DNA of 64,000 bases from Arthrobacter sp. PM3 (GTDB lineage Bacteria > Actinomycetota > Actinomycetes > Actinomycetales > Micrococcaceae), in the NCBI RefSeq assembly GCF_003352915.1, contig NZ_CP022314.1:1595737-1659736 (forward strand). Direction: 5' to 3'. This document shows positions 52,878 through 60,898 of this stretch, piece after piece (position 1 is the first letter of the stretch; every line of letters starts with the position of its first letter). The notes beneath the pieces are model-generated. The model saw nothing but the letters and a program-made list of their open reading frames with translations. It had not been told where the DNA came from and did no database searches. The position numbers were made by a program, and so were the translations under genes.

Positions 52878-53255
52878 ATGAAAGTAAGTAATGGGCGCCC
52901 GGGCGCCCCGGCCGCGACGGCCGGCGCCGTATTTCCGGCCGGATGCCCCAGCCGGGTGGTGCTGGACCACGTCACGAGCAAGTGGGGGATCCTGATCCTG
53001 GTTGCCCTCGACGACGGCGAGCAGCGCTGGAGTGATCTCCGGCGCCGGGCCGACGGCATCAGCGAAAAGATGCTGGCCCAGACCCTCAAGATCCTGGAAC
53101 GTGACGGCCTGGTCCACCGCGAGGCGCAACCGAGCATCCCGCCGCGCGTGGATTACAGCCTGACGCCGCGGGGACGGGAGCTGGCCGCGTACCTGCTGCC
53201 GCTCTTCGGCTGGGTTGTGGAGAACGCCGACGAGATCCTGGCCGGCCAGGGCTGA
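52878..53255 (+). CDS. HxlR-family redox regulator, QorR-like
   Basis: A 125-residue winged-helix protein. The domain runs from VVLDHVTSKWGILILVALDDG through RWSDLRRRADGISEKMLAQTLKILERDGLV to the YSLTPRGRELAAYLLPLFGW wing. Its only cysteine, C23 in FPAGCPSRVVL, is where the oxidation-sensing cysteine of Corynebacterium QorR lies. It probably represses itself and the divergent NmrA-type reductase until oxidised. Confidence 0.9.
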   Translation: MKVSNGRPGAPAATAGAVFPAGCPSRVVLDHVTSKWGILILVALDDGEQRWSDLRRRADGISEKMLAQTLKILERDGLVHREAQPSIPPRVDYSLTPRGRELAAYLLPLFGWVVENADEILAGQG

Positions 53256-53275
53256 AGTGGATCTGTCCTGTCGCC

Positions 53276-53596
53276 TTACTGTCCCGGGGCGCGGTACGAG
53301 GGCGTCTTCTTGGCTGCCTCGTCGAGGTCCTCCGGTGTCATGAGCGGCTTCAGGCGCAGGCTCACCGAACCGGTGGAATTGATCAGGAGGGACAATGCTG
53401 CGGCGTTGGCCTGATCCGGGATATCGAAGACCCCCACGACGTCGGTCTCGCCAAAGGCGTAGTAAAAGCACTCGAGTGAACCGCCCGCCGATTTGAGAGC
53501 TTCGACCACCGCATCGCGCCGCTTTGTCCCGCCCTCACGCATGAGGCCCTTGATGCCTTCGCCAACGTAGTTTGATTCAAACAGATATTTGCTCAT
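53276..53596 (-). CDS. GYD domain protein
   Basis: A 106-residue protein of the GYD family: YLFESNYVGEGIKGLMREGGTKRRDAVVEAL, a SLECFYYAFGETDVVGVFDIPDQANAAALSL core and the late SVSLRLKPLMTPEDLDEA. It is a ferredoxin-like dimeric fold of unknown role. The frame is open upstream; ATG 53596 starts the conserved domain. It is divergent from the ABM-domain gene; the 247-nt gap between them holds a run of seven T at about 53731 and nothing else recognised. Confidence 0.85.
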   Translation of the reverse strand: MSKYLFESNYVGEGIKGLMREGGTKRRDAVVEALKSAGGSLECFYYAFGETDVVGVFDIPDQANAAALSLLINSTGSVSLRLKPLMTPEDLDEAAKKTPSYRAPGQ

Positions 53597-53843
53597 GGCG
53601 TTTCCTATCCTGTGATGCCCAGGATGCAGGCCTTTCGAAAGGGTGCCAACTAACCCGCCGATAAACGGTCCTGGGCCGGCCCCAGAGCGGGGCTCTGCCC
53701 ACATGCCAGGCCTTGCCCTCCAGCCGTTCAACGTTTTTTTGGGGGCCCGAATGATGTCCCGGGCAGTCCGGCCCTACCCTCGGGCGGCGGCCGGGAAGAT
53801 AATCGGCCGTATCAACCCCGCACACACAATGGAGGTGGCCGAC

Positions 53844-54158
53844 GTGTCGGTTTATACGCTCGGAATCTGGCTGGTGCATCCCGGACGGGAGAACGATTTC
53901 ATCCAGGCCTGGCGGGACCTGGCCCGGAAGACGAGGGAAGATTTCCCTCACGCCAAGGCCGTGCTGATGCACGACCGGGACGTCAGGAACCGGTTCATCA
54001 GCACCGGGCCGTGGGAATCCCTTGAGCAGGTGGAGCAGTGGCGGGCGTCCGACGTGTTCACGCAGGGCGTGGCGAGCATGAAAGATCTGCTGGAACATTT
54101 CGAGTCGCGCACCCTTGACGAGGCCGCCAGCATCGGGTGGGACGCCACCGATATGTGA
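53844..54158 (+). CDS. ABM (antibiotic biosynthesis monooxygenase) domain protein
   Basis: A 104-residue dimeric alpha-beta barrel protein: VYTLGIWLVHPGRENDFIQAWRDLA, RFISTGPWESLEQVEQWRAS and a C-terminal LLEHFESRTLDEA. Members include heme-degrading and cofactor-free oxygenases as well as proteins of unknown role. GTG 53844 is chosen because GGAGGTGG lies 5 nt upstream; the upstream frame is open but unlike the family. Confidence 0.8.
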   Translation: MSVYTLGIWLVHPGRENDFIQAWRDLARKTREDFPHAKAVLMHDRDVRNRFISTGPWESLEQVEQWRASDVFTQGVASMKDLLEHFESRTLDEAASIGWDATDM

Positions 54159-54196
54159 GCCCGCCGCCCGGGACGGTCCGCTGGTTACCCCGCGGG

Positions 54197-54799
54197 TTAT
54201 TCCGCCTGCAGCGCCTCGAACACCGCGTCCAGCAGGACGTCGTTCCGGCCCCAGACGGGGTCGAAGATCTCCACGTACCAGGCATCGGCCAGAACGAGGG
54301 CCAGGGTCTCATTGGCCTCGGCCGTCCAGTCCCTGAGCTGGTCCTCGCCCACCGGTTCCTCGCTGCTTCCGAGCACGGTCACGACGGCGCCGTCCTGCAC
54401 GGTCACGGGAATGGAGGCGCTGCTCGCCTCGCCCGGGGCGTGGGCCACCGTCACGAGTTCGGTCCGGGTGGACAGCTCCAGCAGCGCCGACGCCGTCTCC
54501 GGGCTGCAGAACGCCGTCACGTACGCCCGCTGCGCGAGTCCTTCGACCTCAACGCCCGGCTGCGATTCCTTGGTGAACAGGCCGTTGCGGTTGAGCCGGG
54601 CGAGCTCCCCGGCGATGGCCGTGGTCTCGTCGTCGAACCCCGGTGAAAAGACGCCCGGCTGGTACTGGCTGTTGCCTTCCAGCCACCGGGCGGTCAGTTC
54701 GCCGGCCGCCGGAATAGTGGTGGCCTGCCGCCAGACCTCGCGGTCGGCGAGAAGCCGGCCGAAGCTGTCCCGTTCGGTGGTGAACCTGTCCTCTGACAT
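54197..54799 (-). CDS. DUF6919-type protein
   Basis: A 200-residue soluble protein. ELTARWLEGNSQYQPGVFSPGFDDET, LARLNRNGLFTKESQPGVE and AYVTAFCSPETASALLEL fit the actinobacterial DUF6919 pattern (RWLEG ... LNRxGFxTxxSQPG). Function unknown. ATG 54799 lies 1 nt after the stop of the SRPBCC gene, so the two form an operon. Confidence 0.7.
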   Translation of the reverse strand: MSEDRFTTERDSFGRLLADREVWRQATTIPAAGELTARWLEGNSQYQPGVFSPGFDDETTAIAGELARLNRNGLFTKESQPGVEVEGLAQRAYVTAFCSPETASALLELSTRTELVTVAHAPGEASSASIPVTVQDGAVVTVLGSSEEPVGEDQLRDWTAEANETLALVLADAWYVEIFDPVWGRNDVLLDAVFEALQAE

Positions 54800-54800
54800 C

Positions 54801-55346
54801 TCAGGCCTCCCGGGCCTCGGAGCGGGCTGCGGGCTGGGTAGCCGGCTGACCCTGCGGGGTGTGGTGCTGCAGGAGGATGGACAGGCGTTCGCAGCTGACC
54901 CGGAGTGCCTCGAGCTCGCGCAGCGCATAGTCCTCGATGATCCCGTTGATCCGCCCGGTGAGGTGCTCGTCGTCGACGTCGAACCCGTGGTTCAGGGTGA
55001 CCACCGAGAGGCCGTCCGCCGTGCTGACCTCCCAGTCGCCGACGAGCTGCCGGAGCGGCGGTTCCAGGTCCAGCTGCTGGAATTCCGCGCGGTGGCTGGC
55101 GGCGTCAAAGACGCGCCAGCAGTGGCTTGAACTCAGTGAACCGTTCGAGACCACCGACGTCCGGAGTTCGTGCGTGGCGTCGTCGCCGCTGACGCGCTCG
55201 GAATAGACCGTCAGGCCGTCAAGGTACGGCCAGTGCGAGGCGTCCCGCAGCATGCCGAAGACCAGGTCCGCCGGGGCGTTGATGCTGGTCCGGTGCGTGG
55301 TCCGGTGCAAGGTCTGGTCCGCATTGCGCGGCGTGCTCACTGACAA
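54801..55346 (-). CDS. SRPBCC/polyketide-cyclase-like protein
   Basis: A protein of about 181 residues with a START-like fold: TTHRTSINAPADLVFGMLRDASHWPYLDGLTVYSERV, a DHRAEF-type strand region and a long C-terminal helix RELEALRVSCERLSILLQHH. Such proteins bind or modify hydrophobic ligands or cyclise polyketides. The start is probably TTG 55346, 7 nt behind AGGAGG; a GTG 6 nt later is possible. The tail is Gln/Pro/Ala-rich. Confidence 0.75.
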   Translation of the reverse strand: MSVSTPRNADQTLHRTTHRTSINAPADLVFGMLRDASHWPYLDGLTVYSERVSGDDATHELRTSVVSNGSLSSSHCWRVFDAASHRAEFQQLDLEPPLRQLVGDWEVSTADGLSVVTLNHGFDVDDEHLTGRINGIIEDYALRELEALRVSCERLSILLQHHTPQGQPATQPAARSEAREA

Positions 55347-55551
55347 GTTCACCCCTCCTGTGTCGTGTTGGTGTCCTGCAGGTCTTCTATGCAGGCTAGG
55401 CGAGTTGAGGCCCGCCGTGAACAATTCCGACCCGCCGCGTCACGCAGTGCAATGTTCGGTAACACTCGGCCGCCGCAGGCCCTTCCGGCGGACGCCGGAT
55501 GAACCGGTGTTACCGCCTGTATCCCCGGGTTTCACCCGGTTGCACGGCGCT

Positions 55552-55580
55552 TTGACCGGTTTTCCGGCGCCCCGGATAGT
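55552..55580 (+). promoter_or_regulatory. promoter of the orphan binding-protein gene
   Basis: TTGACC (55552-55557), 17 nt, GATAGT (55575-55580), about 43 nt before the ATG. Spacing and -35 are close to consensus. Confidence 0.5.
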
Positions 55581-55623
55581 TGCTGGCACCAGCACCACCG
55601 ACAACTACTCTCAAGGGGAAATC

Positions 55624-56607
55624 ATGTCCAGTCTTGCGTTTAAATCAGGCGTCACGATCGCCCTCGCGGCGAGCACGCTCCTGGGTCTCGCGGCCTGCTC
55701 CGACCCGGGAGCCGCCGCTGCCGGCGGAACGAGCTTGGCGCCGTCGTCGTCCTCCAGTGCCAGGCAGTTCAACCTCTCGCCGCAGCAGGACCGCGTCAAG
55801 GTCACCGTCGACGACGCCGCCGCCAAGCTCGTCCCCGACGCCGTCAAGAAGGACGGCAAACTGACCGTGGCGGTGAGCCCGTTCGCGGCGCCGCTGGCCG
55901 TCTACGCCATCGACAACAAGACGCCGGTGGGCAACGAGGTGGATATCGCCGTCGCCCTGGCCCAGTCGCTGGGCCTGGAAGCGGAGATCGTTCCGACCGC
56001 CTGGGCTGACTGGCCGCTCGGCGTCGACTCCGGCAAGTACGAGGCCGCCATCTCCAACGTCACGGTCACGGAGGAGCGCAAGCTCAAGTTCGACTTCGCG
56101 ACCTACCGTGAGGACAAGCTGGGCTTCTACGCCAAGACTGACAGCGGCATCACCAAGGTGGAGTCGGCGCCCGACGTCGCCGGCAAACGCGTCATTGTCG
56201 GCTCCGGCACGAACCAGGAGGCCATCCTGCTGCGCTGGGACGAGGAGAACAAGAAGAACGGCCTCAAGCCGGTGGAGTTCCAGTATTACGACGACGACTC
56301 CGCCTCCCAGCTGGCCATCCAGTCCGGCCGGGCGGACCTGACGTTCGGGCCCAACGCCACGGCGGCCTACAAGGCTGCCACCGACGCCAAGACCAAGCTG
56401 GTGGGGCTTGTGGCCGGCGGCTGGCCGCTGAAGGCCAGCATCGCCGTCACCACCAAGAAGGACAACGGCTTGGCCGCCGCCGCCCAGGCCGGACTGAACC
56501 ACCTGATCCAGGACGGCAGCTACGCGAAGATCCTGGACCGCTGGGGCCTGTCCGAGGAAGCCGTCGCGACGTCGGAACTGAACCCGGCGGGCCTGCCCAA
56601 GAAGTAG
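55624..56607 (+). CDS. family 3 (amino-acid type) solute-binding lipoprotein, orphan
   Basis: A 327-residue binding protein. A signal peptide ends in lipobox GLAAC (C25), followed by a Ser/Ala/Gly linker and two lobes: GKLTVAVSPFAAPLAVYAIDN, NEVDIAVALAQSLGLEAEIVP, YEAAISNVTVTEERKLKFDF and GKRVIVGSGTNQEAILLRW. It binds a polar amino acid or opine-like solute. No permease or ATPase is next to it, so it either uses another transporter or acts as a sensor. AAGGGG precedes the ATG. Confidence 0.9.
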   Translation: MSSLAFKSGVTIALAASTLLGLAACSDPGAAAAGGTSLAPSSSSSARQFNLSPQQDRVKVTVDDAAAKLVPDAVKKDGKLTVAVSPFAAPLAVYAIDNKTPVGNEVDIAVALAQSLGLEAEIVPTAWADWPLGVDSGKYEAAISNVTVTEERKLKFDFATYREDKLGFYAKTDSGITKVESAPDVAGKRVIVGSGTNQEAILLRWDEENKKNGLKPVEFQYYDDDSASQLAIQSGRADLTFGPNATAAYKAATDAKTKLVGLVAGGWPLKASIAVTTKKDNGLAAAAQAGLNHLIQDGSYAKILDRWGLSEEAVATSELNPAGLPKK

Positions 56608-56636
56608 CCCCGCCCGTTAGTAACGCCTAGTAACGC

Positions 56637-56701
56637 CGGTTGCTCCGTAACTGCCCTTATTGGGGGTGAAAATGGCGGTTACGGAGCAACCGATGGGGAA
56701 G
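56637..56701. repeat. intergenic element 1 with 15-bp inverted repeat
   Basis: CGGTTGCTCCGTAAC (56637-56651) is complementary to 56678-56692. The loop contains GGGGGTGAAAATGGCG. GAAAATGGCGGTTACGG (56668-56684) and GGAGCAACCGATGGGG (56683-56698) recur in slightly changed form at 59274 and 59371. It probably also ends transcription of the binding-protein gene. The remainder to 56904 is promoter space for the DUF4397 gene. Confidence 0.65.
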
Positions 56702-56904
56702 ACAAGGGCGGGCATCCCCTGAGTGAACCCCACTGGCTGCGCCGCGGGCCGCGGAGCCAGGCCCTCCGCCGGGAAGCCAGTCCGCGGAGACCGAAGGCGT
56801 CGGAGAAAACTTCCGTGCGGGTGCATCCGGGTAGGGCCTTCGATCGGTAGTAAGGGTGTAAGCACAACCACAGACCCCATGTGGGCCTCAAAGAGGAGCT
56901 GGAA

Positions 56905-57621
56905 ATGCGCAAGACACTCTCTGCTGCCGCCGGAGCAATGACGTTGCTGGCAGCACTGGCACTGGCCGCCCCGGCCCAGGCCGGCGGCTGGCACCACCGC
57001 GATGAGGGAACGGCAAAACTATCGGTCCTCCACGGCGTCCCGGGCCTCACCGTGGACGTTTGGGTCGACGGCAAGCTCACCCTGGACAACTTCACTCCGG
57101 GCACCTTGGCCGGGCCGTTGAACGTTCCCGACGGTGACCACAAGCTAGCCATTACCGGTGCCGATGCCACGAGCGCCGACAACCCCGCGATCGGCCCGGT
57201 CACAGTCGACCTCGAAGCGGGCCGGAACTACACGGCGGTCGCTCATCTGGCCGCCGACGGCACTCCCACGGCGTCGCTGTTCACCAACGACACCTCGCCC
57301 AGCCCGGATGGCAAGGGCAAGCTGACCGTCCGCCACGTCGCCGCAGCCCCCGCCGTGGATGTCCTGGCCGGCGGGACCGCAGTCATTGAGGGACTCACCA
57401 ACCCGCATCAAAAGACACTTACCCTCAAGGCCGGAACCGTCTCCGCCTCGGTCGCAGCGGCCGGAACCACAGACCCGCTGATCGGCCCCGCCGACGTCAA
57501 GATCACCGAGGGGAAGAACACCATCGTCTACGCCTGGGGAAGCCTCGCCGACAACAACCTCGGAGTCGCCGTACAGGTCGTGGACTCCTCATCGCACGTA
57601 GACGGGAGCCACGGCGAGTAG
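56905..57621 (+). CDS. secreted DUF4397 protein
   Basis: A 238-residue exported protein. A signal peptide of about 27 residues ends at AQA-GG. Two DUF4397 repeats follow: TAKLSVLHGVPGLTVDVWVDG with NFTPG, and GKLTVRHVAAAPAVDVLAGGTAVI with a second half ending at VAVQVVDSSS. The family forms beta-sandwich surface proteins of unknown role, often beside ECF sigma/RskA genes as here. AGAGGAGC precedes the ATG. It is not lipidated and has no sortase motif. Confidence 0.88.
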   Translation: MRKTLSAAAGAMTLLAALALAAPAQAGGWHHRDEGTAKLSVLHGVPGLTVDVWVDGKLTLDNFTPGTLAGPLNVPDGDHKLAITGADATSADNPAIGPVTVDLEAGRNYTAVAHLAADGTPTASLFTNDTSPSPDGKGKLTVRHVAAAPAVDVLAGGTAVIEGLTNPHQKTLTLKAGTVSASVAAAGTTDPLIGPADVKITEGKNTIVYAWGSLADNNLGVAVQVVDSSSHVDGSHGE

Positions 57622-57798
57622 CCCTCAGAAGCTCCTGCAGCCACTCGGTTCTGCCGGTGGGGGCCCGCCGCTGGCGGCCCCACCGGCACTCATGCCGTTC
57701 CCTCCCGGAGGCTGACGCCGTTGGACGATGGCGGAGCCACCGGGAGGAGCGGCATAATGTGGTTCAACAAGGCCTGTGCCCGCTCAAAGGAGCACCCC

Positions 57799-58371
57799 AT
57801 GGAGTCTTCCGCCGCGCATGATTGGGACCCCAGCCTCGATCATGCGTTTGCGGGAGGCGATGAACGCGCCCTTGCCGAGGTCTACCGGAGGTTGGGTCCT
57901 CTGGTTTACACGCTGGCGCTGAGATCCCTGGGCGAGCGTGCCGCCGCCGACGATGTCACGCAGGAGGTCTTCATCCGGGCCTGGAAATCACGGACCAGTT
58001 TTCGTCCCGAGGCGGCGCGGCTGCCGGCTTGGCTGATCGGGATCACACGCAATGCCATCTCCGACGCGTTGTCGGTCCGCTTCCGCCAGCGTCGTCTGGA
58101 GGAAGCGGCCATTCACGTCGTTGCAGGTCCCGCCGCCGGCCCGGATGAAGGCGATGTCGAAGAGGTCGCTGACCGCCTGACCCTTGACGAGGAACTGGAG
58201 CACCTGGGAGATCCACAACAGACAATAATGCGGCTGGCCTTCTACGAAGACCTGACTCACGACCAGATCTCCTCGCGCCTCAATCTGCCGCTCGGCACCG
58301 TCAAAAGCCACATCCGGCGCAGCCTCATGCGATTGCGTACCCGCCTGGAGGTGGAACATGGAACACCTTGA
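57799..58371 (+). CDS. ECF sigma factor, SigK-like
   Basis: A 190-residue group IV sigma factor. Region 2 is LAEVYRRLGPLVYTLALRSLGERAAADDVTQEVFIRAW; region 4 is LAFYEDLTHDQISSRLNLPLGTVKSHIRRSLMRLRTRL. AAGGAG lies 5 nt before ATG 57799; the frame is open upstream but unrelated. It overlaps the anti-sigma gene by 14 nt. It probably transcribes the DUF4397 gene and its own operon when released from the anti-sigma factor. Confidence 0.93.
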   Translation: MESSAAHDWDPSLDHAFAGGDERALAEVYRRLGPLVYTLALRSLGERAAADDVTQEVFIRAWKSRTSFRPEAARLPAWLIGITRNAISDALSVRFRQRRLEEAAIHVVAGPAAGPDEGDVEEVADRLTLDEELEHLGDPQQTIMRLAFYEDLTHDQISSRLNLPLGTVKSHIRRSLMRLRTRLEVEHGTP

Positions 58372-59212
58372 CGCCGAACTACTCAGCCTGTTGGCCCTCG
58401 GCGAGCCCGCAGGCACAGATGCCGACGCGGACCATCTCGCCAACTGTGCGCAGTGCAGCGAAAGTCTCCAAGCCCTGCAATACACGGTGCACATAGCCAC
58501 CCTCGACCCCGCCGGCATAGAACTCGAGGAACCGGGCGGCCAGAACTGGACCGCCATCCATGAAGCCCTGGGGCTCTCCCCGGCCGTCGCGGCGGACCCC
58601 CTGACCCGGGGCACCATGCGCCCCGCCACGTCATCGGACACGGCCGCCGCCAAGCCGGCCGCGGGGGAGGGGACCACGAAACAGGCCGACGGGCCGGACC
58701 ATGTCCCGACTCCACTGCGGCCCGGCCGCAAGGACCGGCATGCCCGTCCGGGACTCTGGGTTGCAGCCGCTGCCGCCGGTATCGCCCTCGGTGCGGCTGT
58801 CGGCTGGGCCGGCGCCGGATTCCTGGGACAGACCGGTACCCCTGCCCCCGTCCCCAGCCAGTCGGTCCCCGCGTCCATCGTCTTGGCCCAAACGCCCCTG
58901 ACCCCGCTGCCCACGCACACGGGCAGCGGAGAAGCGCAGGTGCAACAACTGCCCGATGGGACGCGCCAACTCGCGATCCGGCTGTCCAACGACCACGTCT
59001 CCGGATTCCAGGGAGTGTGGATGGGCTCTGCCGACCTCACCAAGATGGTCAGCCTGGGCGTCCTCTCCAATGAATCCGGCGTCTTCACCCTCCCGTCCGG
59101 CATCGACCTGGCCCAATACCCCATCGTCGACATCTCGGACCAGCCCTACAACGGCAATCCTGCGCACTCGGCTGACAGCATCGCCCGAGGAACGCTCAAT
59201 CCGGGAAACTGA
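58358..59212 (+). CDS. RskA-type anti-sigma factor
   Basis: A 284-residue membrane protein. The cytoplasmic zinc anti-sigma domain holds H26-x3-C30-x2-C33 (HLANCAQC). A Pro/Thr/Ala linker leads to one transmembrane helix at about residues 132-157 (GLWVAAAAAGIALGAAVGWAG), then an extracellular RskA domain with SNDHVSGFQGVWMGSADLTKMVSLGVL. It should hold the ECF sigma at the membrane and release it after proteolysis. Confidence 0.92.
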   Translation: MEHLDAELLSLLALGEPAGTDADADHLANCAQCSESLQALQYTVHIATLDPAGIELEEPGGQNWTAIHEALGLSPAVAADPLTRGTMRPATSSDTAAAKPAAGEGTTKQADGPDHVPTPLRPGRKDRHARPGLWVAAAAAGIALGAAVGWAGAGFLGQTGTPAPVPSQSVPASIVLAQTPLTPLPTHTGSGEAQVQQLPDGTRQLAIRLSNDHVSGFQGVWMGSADLTKMVSLGVLSNESGVFTLPSGIDLAQYPIVDISDQPYNGNPAHSADSIARGTLNPGN

Positions 59213-59273
59213 CCTTCCAGGACACGGTGTTCCCCGCCGGCAATGGCCCCGGCCCAGAACCCCACGGTTTGAC

Positions 59274-59389
59274 GAAAATGGCCGCTATGGGAGGTCCCAT
59301 AGCGGCCATCTCTGACGAACCGGCGCGACCACAGCGGCCGTCTGCGGCGAACCGGCGGGCGAACCGGTGCGGAGCAATCGATGGGGGAG
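59274..59389. repeat. intergenic element 2 with 32-bp palindrome
   Basis: ATGGCCGCTATGGGA (59278-59292), two bases, then its exact complement (59295-59309). Read on the minus strand the stem ends in TTTTC, so it can terminate the monooxygenase operon. GAAAATGGCCGCTATGG (59274-59290) and GGAGCAATCGATGGGG (59371-59386) match element 1 at 56668 and 56683. CGAACCGG occurs three times at 59316, 59348 and 59360. Nothing coding is supported between 59213 and 59502. Confidence 0.65.
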
Positions 59390-59502
59390 GCCAGCCTCAG
59401 AGTTGCTGCTCCCAGACGGTCAGCTGCAGCCGGACAGTATCGGCGTCCGATCCGGCGCCGGAGTTCCAGTGGTCCGTGCCGGACACGCGCGCGCCCATCG
59501 CC

Positions 59503-60888
59503 TCAGACCCGCGCCGCCGCGGAGGCAGACTCAGCGCCGGTGACGTCCGCCGCCGGACGCACCGGTACCGCCAGCCCCAAATTCTCCCGCAGCGTGGTTC
59601 CGGCGTACTCGGTCGGGTAGATCCCGCGCTCCTGAAGTTCCGGGACGAGGTGGTTGACGATCTCGTCCAGGCCCGTGGGGATGAGCCACGGCGAGATGTT
59701 GAAGCCGTCAACAGCGCCGGTGCGGGCGTATTCTGCCAGCCGGTCGGCGACCTCGGTGTAGGAACCGGTGAAGGTGGAGTCGCCCCGGCTGGTCCGGGCC
59801 GACACGAACTGCCGGATGGACAGGCCCTTCTCCTTGGCTTCGGCGCGCCACTGGTCGGCGAGCTGGCGGGCCTTGGCGCCGTGGAAGCCGCTGCCGCGGG
59901 TCTCCGACGTTTCCTCCACCGCGGGGTCGATGTCCGGCAACGGGCCGTCGGGATCGTAGCCCTGCAGTTCCCGGCCCCAGAACTGTTCGAGGTAGGCGAT
60001 GGCCTGTTGCGGGCCGATCTGCAGGCTGCGGACCCAGGCTTTCTTCTCGAGGGCTTCCTGCGGGGTGGCAGCGAGAATGAATTCGCTGGCGGGCATGATC
60101 TTCACGTCGTTGGCCCCGCGGCCGGCCTTGAGCGTGCGCGCCACGATGTCGCGGCGGAAGTCCAGGGCGTCGTCCAGCTGCGGGTGGGCGGAGAAAATGA
60201 CGTCCGCCTGGCGGGCCGCGAAGTCCCGGCCCTCGGGTGAATCCCCGGCCTGGAACAGCACCGGGCGGTACTGGGCGCTGCGCGGCAGCCGCGGCGTGAC
60301 GTCCACGGAGTAGTGCTTGCCGGTGTGACGCACGCGGCGGACCGCACCGCTTTCGTCCCAGGCGTCCCAGATCCGTTTGGCGGTTTCCACGAAGGCCTCG
60401 GCGTGGGTGTACCGGTCGGCGTGGTCCAGGTAGCCGCCACGGCGGAAGTTGGCGCCGGTCCAGGCGTTGTCCGTGGTGACGATGTTCCAGGCCGCCCGGC
60501 CGCCGGAGAGCAGGTCCAGCGTGGAGAGCCGGTGCGCCAGGTCCGCAGGGTCGTTGTACGTGGTGTTCTGGGTGGCGACCAGGCCGACGTTGGTGGTTAC
60601 GGCGGCGAGGGCGGCGAGGGCCGTCTGCGCGTCGGGCCGGCCGGCGACGTCGAGCGCGTGCGGCCGGCCCAGGTGCTCGCGCAGCCGCAGGCCTTCGCCG
60701 AGGAAGAAAGCCGCGAAGAGGCCGCGTTCGGCGGTCTGGGCGATGCGCCGGAAAGATTCGAACTCCGTCTGGGAGCCGGAGTCGGCCGCCTTCCAGACGG
60801 TTCCGGAGTTGACACCCTGGAAGAAGACGCCCAGCTGCAGCTGCCCGGACGGGGTGAACTCGGTGGCGGGGTGGATGCTGTGGCTCAT
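59503..60888 (-). CDS. FMN-dependent monooxygenase of the NtaA/SnaA/DszA family
   Basis: A 461-residue luciferase-like flavin monooxygenase: LGVFFQGVNSGTVWK, FLGEGLRLREHLGRPHALD, NVGLVATQNTTYNDPADLAHRLSTLDLLSGGRAAWNIVTTDN and RPVLFQAGDSPEGRDFAARQADVIF are all typical of the NtaA/DszA branch. It oxidises a chelator, organosulfur or similar compound using FMNH2 from a separate reductase, none of which is encoded nearby. ATG 60888 begins the conserved N-terminus. Confidence 0.92.
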   Translation of the reverse strand: MSHSIHPATEFTPSGQLQLGVFFQGVNSGTVWKAADSGSQTEFESFRRIAQTAERGLFAAFFLGEGLRLREHLGRPHALDVAGRPDAQTALAALAAVTTNVGLVATQNTTYNDPADLAHRLSTLDLLSGGRAAWNIVTTDNAWTGANFRRGGYLDHADRYTHAEAFVETAKRIWDAWDESGAVRRVRHTGKHYSVDVTPRLPRSAQYRPVLFQAGDSPEGRDFAARQADVIFSAHPQLDDALDFRRDIVARTLKAGRGANDVKIMPASEFILAATPQEALEKKAWVRSLQIGPQQAIAYLEQFWGRELQGYDPDGPLPDIDPAVEETSETRGSGFHGAKARQLADQWRAEAKEKGLSIRQFVSARTSRGDSTFTGSYTEVADRLAEYARTGAVDGFNISPWLIPTGLDEIVNHLVPELQERGIYPTEYAGTTLRENLGLAVPVRPAADVTGAESASAAARV

Positions 60889-60898
60889 GACGGGTTCC

